Numbered from the stretch's first letter, positions 11,871 through 23,265 are shown. The stretch is DNA of 64,000 nucleotides from Monodelphis domestica (GCF_027887165.1 NC_077234.1:250514158-250578157), one strand, 5' to 3'. The notes: generated by a model not told the origin, from the letters alone. Made by a program: numbers and translations.

Positions 11871-12594
11871 AAGAATCTTAACAAATGTGGCTTGTAGCAA
11901 GCTATTTGTTAACCACAAGATGAATGATTCTGGGATAGCTAGAACAGACTAGAAGTTTTCGTATTGTCAAGGACATAGAATTTGAATAATTCAGAGCCAG
12001 ATTAAAAGAAAATCCTGGCCAGTAGTTATGCTTACGTGGGGGAGAGGGAGCAGATTCTAAAGTTTGTTTTATCGTGTTCTGGAAAACGTATGATGAAGTC
12101 ATTTACAATGAAAACTTTTCCCCCAAATGCTTATTATGCAAATTTAATAGACTTATTTTGGTCCTGGCGGAATAGCTGGGTCGGGGCTATGGTAACTGTC
12201 ACACTGAAACAAATGAATGTACTGTAGAAATTGAGATGAGAAATGCCACAAGCTTTAGAATGTGTGTGAGAGAGAACCAAGTTTGTTAGCATAACTTAAA
12301 TAGAAAAGAACCAGAATTGGAGAATTAGAAGGAGCCTCAGTAAACATCTAGTCCAAACCACACGCAAAAGGAATCCTCCCTATAAGGTATCTAACAAGGA
12401 ATCTGGAAACTGCTCTCTTCTGGGCTCTTCCCCAGACTCACTACATGAAGACATAGTTACCTATTTGTAAAACTGGGATAACTGGTAGAAATCCTGCTTG
12501 ATTGATTAAACAATATATTAATTTACTATAAAAATATAACACATTTTTCAAACAAGAACTCAGGGGAAATTGAAAATAAATAATTGAAATAAGA
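11871..12594. other. Unassigned sequence with a CR1-like piece
   Basis: 12300-12380 ('gaattagaaggagcctcagtaaacatctagtccaaaccacac') resembles the dispersed CR1-like module 'ggaagggacctcagaggccatctagtccaacc'. The rest is not recognised. Confidence 0.4.
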
Positions 12595-12595
12595 C

Positions 12596-13030
12596 TGTGC
12601 TAATTGCTGCAGCAAATAGAGTACCAGGTCTGAAATCAGGAAGATGAGTTCAAATCCAGTTTCAGACAGTTACTGGCTGGGCAAGTCACTTACTCTTGTT
12701 TGCCTCAATTTCTTCATCTAAAAAATCAGCTGAGGGGGCAGCTGGGTAGCTCAGTGGATTAAGAGTCAGCCCTACAGACGGGAGGTCCTAGGTTCAAATC
12801 TGGCCTCAGCCACTTCCCAGCTGTGTGACCCTGGGCAAGTCACTTGACCCCCATGGCTTAGCCCTTACCACTCTTCTGCCTTGGAGCCAATACACAGTAT
12901 TGACTCCAAGATGGAAGGTGAGGGTTAAAAAAAAAAATCAGCTGGAGGATGAAATGGTAAACACCTTCAGTATGTCTGCCAAGAAAACACTCCAAAAGCA
13001 ACCACAAAGACTAGTACACATCTGAAATTT
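12596..13030 (+). mobile_element. Mar1-type SINE, sense, split by a younger SINE
   Basis: The left part (12596-12732) has 'taccaggtctgaaatcagga', 'gagttcaaatccagtttcag' and 'ctgggcaagtcactta...tgcctcaatttcttcatcta'. The right part (from 12945) continues with 'ggaggatgaaatggtaaac', 'tatgtctgccaagaaaac' and 'caaagactagtacac', corresponding to the Mar1 tail ('ggcaaaccactccagtatctttgccaagaaaacc ... caaagagtcagacatg'). The continuity across 12733-12944 shows that the inner SINE arrived later. Confidence 0.85.
12733..12932 (+). mobile_element. Young marsupial tRNA-derived SINE inside Mar1, with 12-bp TSD
   Basis: The head 'gctgggtagctcagtgga' carries a pol III A box and 'taggttcaaatct' a B box. 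The body reads 'cacttcccagctgtgtgacc' and the tail 'ccttggagccaatacacagt', 'ccaagatggaaggtgagggtt' and a poly(A). The duplication aaaaatcagctg is at 12721-12732 and again at 12933-12944. It lies in the middle of the Mar1 copy. Transcription would be by RNA polymerase III from the internal promoter, with reverse transcription supplied by L1 or another LINE. Confidence 0.92.
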
Positions 13031-13935
13031 GAGCAACAGGAACACCTTTTCCTACAACTATAGCTCTACAGATGTTTGAATTTCTAAAAAAAAAAAGGAA
13101 ATATATTCCCTCATATTTTATGTCTTTATAATTTAACCTCCACTGAAATCCCACTATCAAAACTTAATATTTTATTAAGACTATGAAATTTCAGGCAAGA
13201 TTCAACACGTTTGATCTATCAGAAAAGACTTGGTAGATATGTGTGCTTAGAAGTAGACTAAAGCTTAAATTGGAATGTAGACCTAGGCAATCTGGCCATT
13301 GGGCCATGGATATATGACTCGTTTGGGGCCACAACAACTCACACCTTTTGACTTGATTCCTATTGAGGGGCTATAATGTGTCTAATGAGCACAGCCACCC
13401 ACATTAATGAGACTCTTAATTTTGTGTCGCCCACCGTTGTAATCTCTTCCAAAAGATCCTGCATCTATGGCCTTGCCTGTGGGCCTGGAAGACTTTTCCT
13501 AGACTTCTTTAAGCTTGAAGGGGTTTCAGACTTTATTTGAGGAAAAATGATCTGAATTAAGTTTTGGACACTGAATTTGAAGGAAGCTTGTTTAGTGGCA
13601 GCAGCCTGTGGTTACTTTTAAAGCGGTTATTTCCATAAATAATATTATTTCATTATTCCCTTAGCATGTGTTTGTCAATAAATTATGCTCTGGGAGGCCC
13701 TTTAAATCTGCACCAATTCTGCTTGCCCAGTTGCTCTCAATGAGGCTGGGCATTGAGGGAGGACAAAACTCTAGGAAGGAAGCCCATTGAAAATCTTTTG
13801 GTTTTAGAAACTAAAGTTGGATTTTTTTTTTCAATGCAAACTGACTTAAGCTGCACGATTAATTGAGAGCATAGCACACGGTAGGGAAGGAAGAGAATGT
13901 TATTCAGGCCAGGCCTTCTGAGAAACAGCCACAAT
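13031..13935. other. Unassigned sequence, moderately conserved-looking
   Basis: No gene or clear repeat is recognised. 13610-13740 ('ttatttccataaataatattatttcattattccc') and flanks have the uneven, non-repeat look of a possible conserved noncoding element, but nothing in the sequence proves it. Confidence 0.25.
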
Positions 13936-14305
13936 CAGTCACATGCTGCGCGTTAACAAAGAGCTGATAACATGTGGGCATCGCCCAAAACGCCACTGAG
14001 AGGGATCGTCAACCCCAACCTCGTGAACACTTTCCCCAGTGGAAGGGGTAGATGAGAACAGCTTGTTTCGGAGGTATTTGGGCGTTCTTAGAGTCTGATC
14101 AGGCACTGATGATGTCAGGGTCACCCACTGCATCCTGGACCATCACCAAGCATGCGGGCTTACGTCTTGTCACTGAGCTTTGATGACTGGAGGAGAGATC
14201 GAGGCTGCCAACTTTGAGCAACTCTGCCTCACTTAAGTCCAAGCCACCAGCACATCAAGGCATCATCATGTGATCTCTCTGATCTTCTTCAAAAACAAAG
14301 GGCAG
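13936..14305 (+). repeat. Dispersed repeat 'family X', sense copy (second copy at 25122 antisense)
   Basis: 'tggaccatcaccaagcatgcgggcttacgtcttgtcactgagctttgatgactggaggagagatcgaggctg' and onward to 'gatctctctgatcttcttcaaaaacaaagggcag' matches the reverse complement of 25125-25300 block for block ('atcaccaggcatcctgacttgtctcaccgctggcctggatgactctggaagagagtgagac ... tctttggtcctctttgaaaataacgggcaaacaac'). Two diverged copies in one window, in opposite orientation, show an interspersed repeat. I recall similar sequence as common in marsupials but cannot name the family. No coding capacity seen. Confidence 0.65.
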
Positions 14306-14431
14306 AAAAATATTCTAAATTAATTAATTAAATAATTAATTAAAGTATTTATATATAAAAATTATAATATATAAATAAATTAATTAAATTAAAATTAATT
14401 AAATAAAGATTTCCAAATTAAAAAAAAAAAA
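14306..14431. repeat. AT-rich simple repeat (TTAA-type)
   Basis: An irregular array of taattaattaaataattaa-type units, then a poly(A). It sits between the family X copy, which ends in 'aaacaaagggcag', and a repeated 'aaacaaagggcaaacaacaa' at 14432-14451, so the array looks like an expansion inside the tail of the same repeat. Confidence 0.75.
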
Positions 14432-14444
14432 CAAAGGGCAAACA

Positions 14445-14540
14445 ACAATGTGCCAGGTATTACGTTAAGTTCTTCACAAGTATTATCTCATTTGATCCTT
14501 ACAACATCCCTGGGAGGTCCATATACTATTAGTGTCTCCA
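14445..14540 (-). mobile_element. MIR-type SINE 3' fragment, antisense
   Basis: 'tgtgccaggtattacgttaagttcttcacaagtattatctcatttgatccttacaacatccctgggaggt' is the antisense of the MIR 3' end. The tRNA-like head is missing. Confidence 0.75.
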
Positions 14541-17270
14541 TTTATTATTATTCCTGGCTCTACTTGGCTACTGTGTCGGTTCATCACAGGACTTGGCTGT
14601 CAACACTGCTAATTCTGATATTTTCTGCTGCTGATTCTGATTACTGAAGGGTCTTCAGAAAGCTCTTTTGTGATCTGTTTAATTCCATCTCTAGATACTC
14701 CTCAAAGAATAAACAAATCTGAAGCAGGTACCATACTCTGGGCTTTATCTGGCAGCAAAGTGGGGGGGGGGTAGAGAGCAGTCAGTTATCTACATCCCCT
14801 TCTCCCTCACACTTATCCATTGGTAAACAGCACTATTATTTACTTAGGAACCAACTGATACTAGAAGATAATCTGCTCAAGACTTCTGTATGTAAACTCA
14901 GCAATGTTTTCTCTGAAACTAGCCAGAAAATTCATCACTACTCAGCACAGTCACTCACTCACTCATGGCCAAGTGAAGAATCTCTAGGTTCCCCTTGTTT
15001 GACTGGAATCAGGTGGGAAATATTACCCCTGCTCTTATAACCTACTTAAAAAAACACAAGTTTATTCTTTTTGCTGGACAGTCCTCCCGCCTCAGATCCA
15101 ACCTTTTATTTAGTTAGAATACCCTTTGTCCACACAGTACAGACCTTCAGAAATTCACGGCTGAAAGTGCCTCCACCAGTTCCCCAAAAGTTGGATTGGA
15201 ATTAGTTAAGATACATTACCTATGCTCTCTGTAACCTTCAAGAAGAGCAAATCCACACCTGCAATAAAACGGAAGATGTATTGATCTGTTTCCTCCTCAC
15301 TCCTCATTATAATAGTATAATAAAACCTGAAGCTTTACACTTATTATGATACATCTATTGCTCTTTCTTTTTCCATTTGCCTTTGAAAAGGAGAGCTAAT
15401 AAAGTCTTATTTTTGTCTCCTGTGAAAGGAGAGGAATTTCTTTTTTAATGTATTTCCTTCCCCCTCAATTTATATAGAACACATAAAATAGATTAATCAG
15501 TTTGTTGAATCATACACTGATAAAATATGTATCTTCAAATCTTTGTTTAAAAATATTTTGAAGAAATTTATGAGATATTTTAAAAATTACACTTGCAATG
15601 TCTCAGAAAAAAATGCCTAAAACACGTATACAAACATCTTTGTGAATCTTTTCAAAGAACATTTTCCTACTGGGAAAACGATCATAATTTCTAATGAGAA
15701 CTTAGATGGGCTTTTCTAAAGCCAAATGTCTTGGGTATCATCATTGAATATTTTTTTATCAAACCCTGGCTACATGGAAAAAGGCAGACAATACAAAATA
15801 TAAAAGTCACAGACCCTTTCACATCAATAACAAAGCCTCTGAGCTATGAAGCACAATGTGGAAGACCCACCTCAATCAGCCCATAATCCTGAATGGGAGT
15901 AAAGCAGAAGTAAGAATGCAGTTTAAAAGAAAAATACACAAAACTTTATAATATCACATATAATGTTGATATGTGCAAGAAAAACAGGAATAGACACTTT
16001 TTTTTCTTAGAGATTGTTTTTGAGGGGGTGAGCCTTGAAATACCAAGACAATTGTAGAGTAGGTGTAGTCTATGCTAAAACTTGCTCATGTACAGATAAT
16101 TCCTGGCTAAGAAACTAGGCCTATGAGCTCTGACAGTCAAAATCAAAATTTAGAAACTCAGATTTTGCTGGAAAGAAAAAATTATATAGTTGACTCTTAA
16201 AGTGTTCATAGAAAATCTTTAAAAAGCCTAAAAGTTCAAGTGATTTTAATAGGTCACTTTGTTTTACATATTTGGATGAGCTAAAATCAGAGGCTGCATT
16301 GATATATGTTCCCTTTTAATTGAAAATGTGCAATGAGCATATTTTATGGAGGGATTAATTATTCTAGATTTTGACCTAAAATAAGTGTTAACTCTAGCAG
16401 GATGGGTTTAGGCTGACTGTAAGGAAAATTCTATCTTCTATAGAATTGCTATGCAATAGTTCCTAAAATCATTAAATGTATGATAGATAGAGGTATGTTT
16501 GTGTTGGTTTGTTTGCAGTCCTTTCTGAGATAGAGAGATGGCTCAAGATCAAATCATCTCCTGAGAATCTTTATATTCCACACAGAATTAGGTTACATCA
16601 CTTTTACATCACTTCATATACCTGAGTATGTATCCCTGTGGAATTTAAACTCTACAAAGAAAAAAATATATATATATATATACACACAAAATCAGAATAA
16701 TGCAACTCAAGTTTATAAAGTAAGGAAAACTCAGTATCAGTCCAGGAGCAAAGGGATGTAAGTATTACTTTATATATTGAAATCTACATGAAATAAAAGT
16801 CAGCCTAATTGCTACTCTAACCTCAATCTTCACCTTGCTCATATGATGTACTGTTGCTCTCTCTTCCTCAGTAATTGAAAGGGTCAAGAGCAAAGAGTTA
16901 TCATAATGTATTACCTTACATAATAGGGCTATTACCTCCTGCACACTTCGGATGAATGGCCAGACAAAGCTTTCCCTGTCGGTCTATTCTAAAAACCTGA
17001 CTCTCTGGGGAAAGAAATTCATGAGTTTGCATCAATGGAGACTGTAGTGATTTAAGCTTATTAACAAATGGAAGGGTGATCCAGTTGGTTGAAGTGAGAT
17101 CAATTGAAAGAAAATAAGTTAAAAATGGTTAGACAGCATATGACTAAACTTTTTAAAAATAAACATAAACCCACTGATGTGTAAATTTCTTAAAATTCTT
17201 TTATTTATATCAATAAATATTTTCCAACTAGATGTAAAATATATAAAATTATCATTAAAAATATTTTCAA
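14541..17270. other. Unassigned intergenic or intronic sequence
   Basis: About 2.7 kb without a recognised gene or well-preserved repeat. It contains a G run (14762-14770), a (TA) patch at 16667-16682, and several short AT-rich stretches. No frame shows coding features. Confidence 0.35.
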
Positions 17271-17524
17271 GGGAGCAGCTGAATATCTCAGTGGATTGAG
17301 TGTCAGGCCCAGAGATGGGAGGTCTTGGGTTCCAGTCTGGCCTCAGACACTTCCCAGCTATGTGACCCTGGGCAAGTCACTTGACCCCCATTGCCTAGCC
17401 CTTACCACTCTTCTGCCTTGGAGCCAATACACAGTATATATATATATACATATATATACATATACATATATATACATATACATATATATATATAATATAC
17501 AGTATATATATAAGGGTTTTAAAA
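17271..17524 (+). mobile_element. tRNA-derived SINE with internal (TA)n array
   Basis: The head is 'gagcagctgaatatctcagtgga', the B box 'gggttccagtctgg', then 'cacttcccagctatgtgacc' and 'ccttggagccaatacacagt'. In place of the expected 'attgactccaagatggaagg' there is a TATA/CATA array of about 75 bp (17436-17512) before 'aagggtttt' and the poly(A). The same replacement is found in the SINE at 18785. No clear target duplication. Confidence 0.88.
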
Positions 17525-18402
17525 AAAGAAATAACTTGACTGGCATCGATGAATAGAATTAACATTTTAAAACAATATAATTAACATCTAAAAGAAAAAA
17601 ATATTCATCCTGGGGTTGAGAAATCCCTTTAATATTAAAAATAGAAGCCAAGAAAGGAATTATTATTGGACACCCCTCTCAGGCAATGGAAATGATAGAA
17701 ATCTCTCCACTACCTGTCTGGCTCTATGACCATAGGTGGCAGTTCCAATTTTGCTCCCCAAGGAAGTTCTTTCCTATTGTCAAGCTGGTCTCTGCTGGTA
17801 TCCTCCTTATGCAGTTCCACCTGTTGAGCTCTATTCAGATCGGAGCCATCCTGGGACCACAAAGAGAGCTGGGTAAGAGCAGGTGTGGATACAGCATGGA
17901 CTCTTTCTTTAGTTCAGGTACCTCCCTGGGGACCTTTTGGGGAAGTCCTTCCTTCTATCCTCAGGCAGCACCTTTGGAAATCAACCCACTGAAGAGCTTC
18001 CTCATGAAGGGTTATGGCTTGTTTTCAGCTGAGCTTTTTGTGGCCACGGAGGGAAGGAAGAGAGGCTCAGCAGAAAGGGTTGAATCAGCTGGGACTTGCA
18101 CCGATTAGCCATTTCCCCAGCTTCTCCATTGTGCTTGTCCCAGAAGAAGAAGGCACTTGTTGATGGAGTGCCCTTTGTCAAAGGAAGCTTTGTGAAGCTC
18201 AGGCTTCTCCTGAAGTCCATGGTTCAGATCAGCAGGCTTTTTGAGTGTCCTAATGAATGAAGCCTCCAGCAAGCCAAATAGCCTGGGCACCTGTGGCCAT
18301 TTAGCCTTGAAGCCATGTAGTCAGGCTCCTAGCTACCAAACAACGAAACCAACCAACCCTGGGAAAGTTGAAAACCCTTGAGTAGTTCAGGAAAAGGAAG
18401 TT
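17525..18402. other. Unassigned sequence
   Basis: It includes a GC-richer part, 17690-18300, with overlapping open frames on both strands (140 codons on plus at 17686-18108). No domain is recognisable and the opposite strand is equally open, so I treat the frames as chance. Confidence 0.3.
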
Positions 18403-18525
18403 GGAGCGCAGCTGAGTGGCTCAGTGGACAGAGAGCTGGGCCTCAAGACCAGAGGTCGTAGGTTCAAATCTGACCCCAGACTTTTCTTCATTTTCTAACT
18501 CTGGGCAAGTACTACAAGCCAACAA
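18403..18525 (+). mobile_element. Old tRNA-derived SINE fragment, sense
   Basis: 'gcgcagctgagtggctcagtggacagagagctgggcctcaagaccagaggtcgtaggttcaaatctgacc' is the tRNA-like head with A and B boxes. The body after 'aactctgggcaagt' decays and no tail is found. Older than the neighbouring copies. Confidence 0.75.
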
Positions 18526-18784
18526 AAATCTGTACTTTCTATTACTGCTGTCAACATTTGCTTTTGGAGTCACTGTGTCTCATTCATCACTTCCATGATG
18601 GCTCTTTGAAAATGGAATATCTAAAGGCAACTATTACTGAGTCACAGCAGAGTTGTAGTTTGAGATTATTTCCTTTTGTTCATGATCCATAACTTCAATT
18701 TCCATACAAAGTTCCTCAATGAACACTTAAATTGATCGTGAGAACCATTTATCATTAGATATTTTAAAGAATCCTAAGGGGGTG

Positions 18785-19027
18785 GGTGGGCGGCTGGGTA
18801 GCTCAGTGGATTGAGAGCCAAGCCTAGAGGTGGGAGGTCCTAGGTTCAAATCCGGCTTCAGCCACTTCCCAGCTGTGTGAACCTGGGCAAGTCACTTGAC
18901 CCCCATTGCCTAGCCCTTACCACTCTTCTGCCTTGGAGCCAATACACAGTATATATATATACATATATATACATATACATATACATATATATAATATACA
19001 GTATATATATAAGGGTTTAAAAAAAAG
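18785..19027 (+). mobile_element. tRNA-derived SINE with internal (TA)n array, joined directly to an L1
   Basis: 'cggctgggtagctcagtgga' (A box), 'taggttcaaatccgg' (B box), 'cacttcccagctgtgtgaacc' and 'ccttggagccaatacacagt', followed by a TATA/CATA array (18950-19012) in the same place and with the same closing motif ('ataatatacagtatatatataagggttt') as the SINE at 17271. Its short poly(A) runs straight into L1 ORF2 sequence at 19028. I see no target duplication around the SINE. Confidence 0.9.
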
Positions 19028-21258
19028 ATCAGGAGTGAAACAAGGACGCCCATTATCATCTCTATTATTTAACACTGTACTAGAAACACTAGCAGTAGCA
19101 ATTAGAGAAGAAAAAGAAATTGAAGGTATTAAAATTGGCAATGAGGAGACCAAGCTGTCACTCTTTGCAGATGATATGATGATTTACTTAAAGAATCCTA
19201 GAGAATCAACCAAAAAGCTAATCGAAATAGTCAACAACTTTAGCAAAGTTGCAGGATACAAAATAAACCTGCATAAGTCATCAGCATTTCTATATATCTC
19301 CAACCCAGTTCAGCAGCAAGAATTAGAAAGAGAAATTCCATTTAAGGTCACCCAAGACAATATAAAATACCTAGGAATCTATCTGCTGAGACAAACACAG
19401 GAACTATATGAACACAACTACAAAATTCTCTCCACACAATTAAAAATAGATCTAAACAATTGGAAAAACATTGATTGCTCATGGGTGGGACGAGTTAACA
19501 TAATAAAAATGACCATCCTACCCAATCTTATATATCTATTTAGTGTCATACCCATTGAACTACCAAAAAACTGTTTTACTGAATTAGAGAAAATGATAAC
19601 AAAGTTCATTTGGAAGAATAAAGGATCAAGGATATCCAGGGAAATAATGAAAAAAAAAATATAAAGGAAGGTGGCCTTGCAGTCCCAGATCTCAAACTAT
19701 ATTACAAAGCAGCGTTCATCAAAACAATTTGGTACTGGCTAAGAGACAGAAAGGAGGATCAGTGGAATAGACCTGGGGTAAATGACCTCAGCAAGACAGT
19801 CTTTGACAAACCCAAAGACCCCAGCTTTTCAGACAAAAATCCTTTTGATAAAAACTGCTGGGAAAATTGGAAGACAGTGTGGGAGAGATTAGGTTTGGAT
19901 CAACACCTCACACACTACACCAAGATAAACTCAGAATGAGTGAATGACTTGAATATAAAGAAGGAAACTATAAGTAAATTAGGTGAACACAAAATAGTAT
20001 ACATGTCAGACCTTTGGGAAGGGAAAGATTTAAAACCAAGCAAGACTTAGAAAGTCACAAAATGTAAAATAAATAATTTTGACTACATCAAATTAAAAAG
20101 TTTTTGTACAAACAAAACCAATGTAACTAAAATTAGAAGGAAAACAACAAATTGGGAAATGATCTTCATGACAAAAACCTCTGACAAAGGTCTAATTACT
20201 CAAATCTATAAAGAGCTAAACCAGTTGTACAAAAAATCAAGCCATTCTCCAATTGAAAAATGGGCAAGGGACATGAATAGGCAATTTTCAGAAAAAGAAA
20301 TCAAAACTATTAATAAACACATGAAAAAGTGCTCTAAATCTCTTATAATCAGAGAGATGCAAATGAAAACAACTCTGAGGTATCACCTCACACCCAGAAG
20401 ACAGGCTAACATGACAGCAGAGGAATGTAATGAATGTTGGAGAGGATGTGGCAAAGTGGGGACATTAATGCATTGCTGGTGGAGTTGTAAATTGATCCCA
20501 ACTATTCTGGAGGGCAATTTGGAACTATGCCCAAAGGACACTAAAAGACTGTCTGCTCTTTGATCCAGCCATAGCTCTGCTGGGTTTGTACCCCAAAGAG
20601 ATCATAATGAAAAATACATGTACAAGAACATTCATAGCTGTGTTCTTTGTGGTGTCCAGAAATTGGAAAACGAGGGGATGCCCTTCAATTGGGGAATGGC
20701 TGAACAAATTGTGGTATATGTTGGTGATGGAATACTATTGTGCTCAAAGGAATAATAAAGTGGAGGAATTCCATGGAGACTGGAACAACCTCCAGGAAGT
20801 GATGCAGAGGGAGAGGAGCAGAACCAGGAGAACATTGTACACAGAGACGGATACACTGTGGCACAAGAGAACCTAATGGACTTCTCCAGTAATGGCTTTA
20901 CAGTGTCCCTGAACAACCTGCAGTGATCTACGAGAAAAAAAAAAAAAGCAAAAACTATCCTCAAGCAGAGGACAAACTGAGGGAGTAAAAACACCGAGAA
21001 AAAGCAACTGATTGACTACAGAGGTTGAGGGAACATGATCGAGGAGAGACGCTAAATGGGCGCCCTAATGCAAATACCCACAACAAGGAAATGGATTCAG
21101 AGCAAGGACACATGTGATACCCAGACGAAACGCTCGTCTGCTAGGGAAGGGGTGGCGGGGGGTTGGGGGGAAAGAAAAGAAAGTGATCTGTTTCCAATGA
21201 ACAATGTATGAAAATGACCAAATAAAATAATGTTTTAAAAACTTAAAAAAATAAAAAT
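19028..21258 (+). mobile_element. L1 LINE 3' half, sense (ORF2 RT C-terminal half through 3'UTR and poly(A))
   Basis: The 5'-truncated copy begins inside the reverse transcriptase. It shows 'GVKQGRPLSSLLFN' (RT motif region; family usually GVRQGCPLSPLLFN) and 'LFADDMMIY' with the catalytic FADD. The thumb and C-terminal domain follow through the Zn-knuckle-like region ('[19 protein letters not shown]', the CxxC-type H-C motif). An open frame covers 19022-19664; it stops after an A-run ('aaaaaaaaaat' near 19652), and the ORF2 sequence continues in shifted frames with a further stop near 19938. The 3'UTR is about 20870-21258, with a G-rich patch (21150-21175) and an A-rich end. Fairly young among the L1s here but defective. 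Confidence 0.93.
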
Positions 21259-21262
21259 AAAG

Positions 21263-21644
21263 TATAGCGAGTGGTCCAGCCACATAACAGAATGTGCTGG
21301 TGTCTTCTTGGTTTTAACAAAGACCCAAACCTTCTGACATTAAATAATGAGGGGGCAGTTGAGGTCTCCAAGTAAAACACCTTTCTGGAAAATATTCACC
21401 AATGAAGACTGACAGGGAAGGTCCTAAGACTGAGGTGTTAGATCCATCAGAAAGAGGACACATTCCCCTTTATAAGCCAGAGACAGGACTCACTCACTGG
21501 TTCTTGTTGGGGTTTTTTATCGGAGGCCAATGAGGGAGCCATTTTTTGTTAGCAGATGCATGTTAATAAACAATGTCATTCCTGGAGACATGGCGATATA
21601 TTCTATACTGGTTAAAAACCTGAATGTTACATCATTTTACTTCC
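21263..21644. other. Unassigned sequence
   Basis: No repeat or gene recognised between the sense L1 tail and the antisense L1. Confidence 0.3.
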
Positions 21645-22150
21645 TATAATCCTCCCTGTCTTTTGCTTTTTCACAAACTCTTCCCTTAACCATAAATCTG
21701 ATAGGTGCATTTCCCCATTCTCTCCCAATTTACTTGTATCGCCCTTTATGTCTGTCATTTATCCATTTTGCTCTTATCTTGGTGTACCGTGTGAAATTAT
21801 CATCTATACCTAGTTTTTGCCAATCTGCTTTACTGTTTCCCTGGCAATTTTTGTCAAGAGATGAGTTTCTATTCTGAAAGCTTAGATCTTTGGGTTTATC
21901 AACCACTAGATTATTATGGTAATTTACTGTTCTGTATTGTGTACCTTATCTATTCCACTGATCCACCACTATTTCTTAGCCAATAACAAATGCTTTGGAC
22001 TATTACTTTGTCATACAGTTTGAAATCTGGAACTGCTAGGCGATTTTCCTTACTACTGCTTTTTAAAAAAGGTATTCCCTTGATACTCTTGACATTTTGT
22101 TCTTTCAGATCAATTTTGTTATTATTTTTTCTAGTTCTATAAAGTAATTT
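21645..22150 (-). mobile_element. L1 ORF2 fragment (post-RT region), antisense
   Basis: 'gtttttgccaatctgctttactgtttccctggcaatttttgtcaagagatgagtttctattctgaaagcttagatctttgggtttatcaa' is the antisense of L1 ORF2 downstream of the RT. 'ttcttagccaataacaaatgctttggactattac' corresponds to 'kaa.iktiwywlr'. It continues to 'ctagttctataaagtaattt'. It appears to be one part of an internally deleted L1 whose 5'UTR lies at 22420-23265. Confidence 0.8.
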
Positions 22151-22418
22151 TAAAAATTCTGCTGAAGTATTTAGGTGCTTCAGTGGGTAGAATTTCAGAC
22201 CTGCAATCAGAAAGATCTGAGATCAAATCCTACTTCATATATTTGCTAGTTGTATGATCCTAGGCAAGTCATTTAACCCTATTTTCCTGTGTTTCCTCAT
22301 CTGTAAAATGTGTTGTAAAAGGACACGGCAAACCACTCTAGTATCTTTGCCAAGAAAACTCTAAATAGGGTCACAAAGACTCAGACTTTTTTCTACTTTT
22401 CTTGATTTGAAACTTTAT
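22151..22418 (+). mobile_element. Mar1-type SINE, sense, nearly full length
   Basis: 'cttcagtgggtagaatttcagacctgcaatcagaaagatctgagatcaaatcctacttcat' is followed by 'ggcaagtcatttaaccctattttcctgtgtttcctcatctgtaaaatg' and then by 'ggcaaaccactctagtatctttgccaagaaaactctaaatagggtcacaaagactcaga'. All Mar1 blocks are present in order. It sits between the two parts of an antisense L1. Confidence 0.9.
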
Positions 22419-22419
22419 A

Positions 22420-23265
22420 TTAATGTTGGGTTCTGTTCCCATTAGAGGAGGGAGGAGCTCTAGCTCAAACTTGTGCCTTTTTCATACTGTTGTTTCCAGA
22501 GCTAATTCTGAGGGTTTGGAAGTTTGGGGATCTTCCCAGTGATGTTATTTGGGGGTGGTCACTGCTCTGTTGATATGCACTCTGGTGTCTACCCAGCAAT
22601 GGTCCCTGATCCTTTGGGAATCCAATGGATACTTCTCCTTAGCATCTCTCCTCCCTTGGGGCCAGAAGGGATACTATTCTTTGGGGTCCCTGATTCCTTG
22701 GGGGTGGAAGTGATACTATCCTTTAAGGCTTAAAACCCCTCTTGACCAATATTGCTTCTCTTCACTCCTGAATCCTGGCTCAGACTTGAGTACAGACAAT
22801 GAAGTTGTCAAACAGTGTCCCTTAGGACTTCCGTTTCCTCTTCAGTGAAAGTGCTCCTCTTGAACGATGACCCAAAAGTGGGGTCAGGCAATGAGGTTGC
22901 CACACAATGTCTACTCTTGCATCTGGTGCAAGCACAGGCGTCCCATACAAGGTCTCTCTAACAGGTTTCAGGGTCTCCTTTCTCTCTCTGGCTTGAGAAT
23001 TTCCAAAGCTGTCACTGCTTCTATCAGTTCCACAACTGATGTGTCATTCATGCAAACTCCAGGCCGGCCTCTGCCCTCATCTCACACAGCTCTCTTCCCA
23101 ATCTCCCAAGTTCTCTTGAACTGGAACAATGTCTTCCTTTGACCGTTTGTTGGCTCTGCCACTCCACAAGTGGATCTGAGGAAGTCTTTAAAAGTGATTT
23201 GGAGGGCAATGTTGGGAGAACTCAGCTGAGTGCTTCTCCGTTCTGCCATCTTGCCTCTGCCCCTC
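22420..23265 (-). mobile_element. L1 5'UTR, antisense
   Basis: The 5' end is marked by plus-strand 'ttctgccatcttgcctctgcccctccct' near 23235-23265 (minus: ggcagaggcaagatggcaga). The body is GC-richer than its surroundings, as in the other L1 5'UTRs here. No ORF1 sequence follows; instead there is a Mar1 SINE and then ORF2. ORF1 and the N-terminal part of ORF2 are therefore missing, presumably by deletion. Confidence 0.65.

Noticed and set aside
12733-12800. tRNA gene
   Set aside because: A and B boxes are present, but this is a SINE head followed by a SINE body, poly(A) and TSD; same for 17271, 18785 and 62606.
17686-18108. 140-codon open frame on plus
   Set aside because: No domain, opposite strand also open, no splice or start context; considered chance in a GC-richer patch.
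18906-19022. N-terminal part of the 252-codon plus frame, before the RT sequence
   Set aside because: It is SINE tail and TA array translated by chance (IYIYIYI-type); only the part from 19028 is L1 ORF2.
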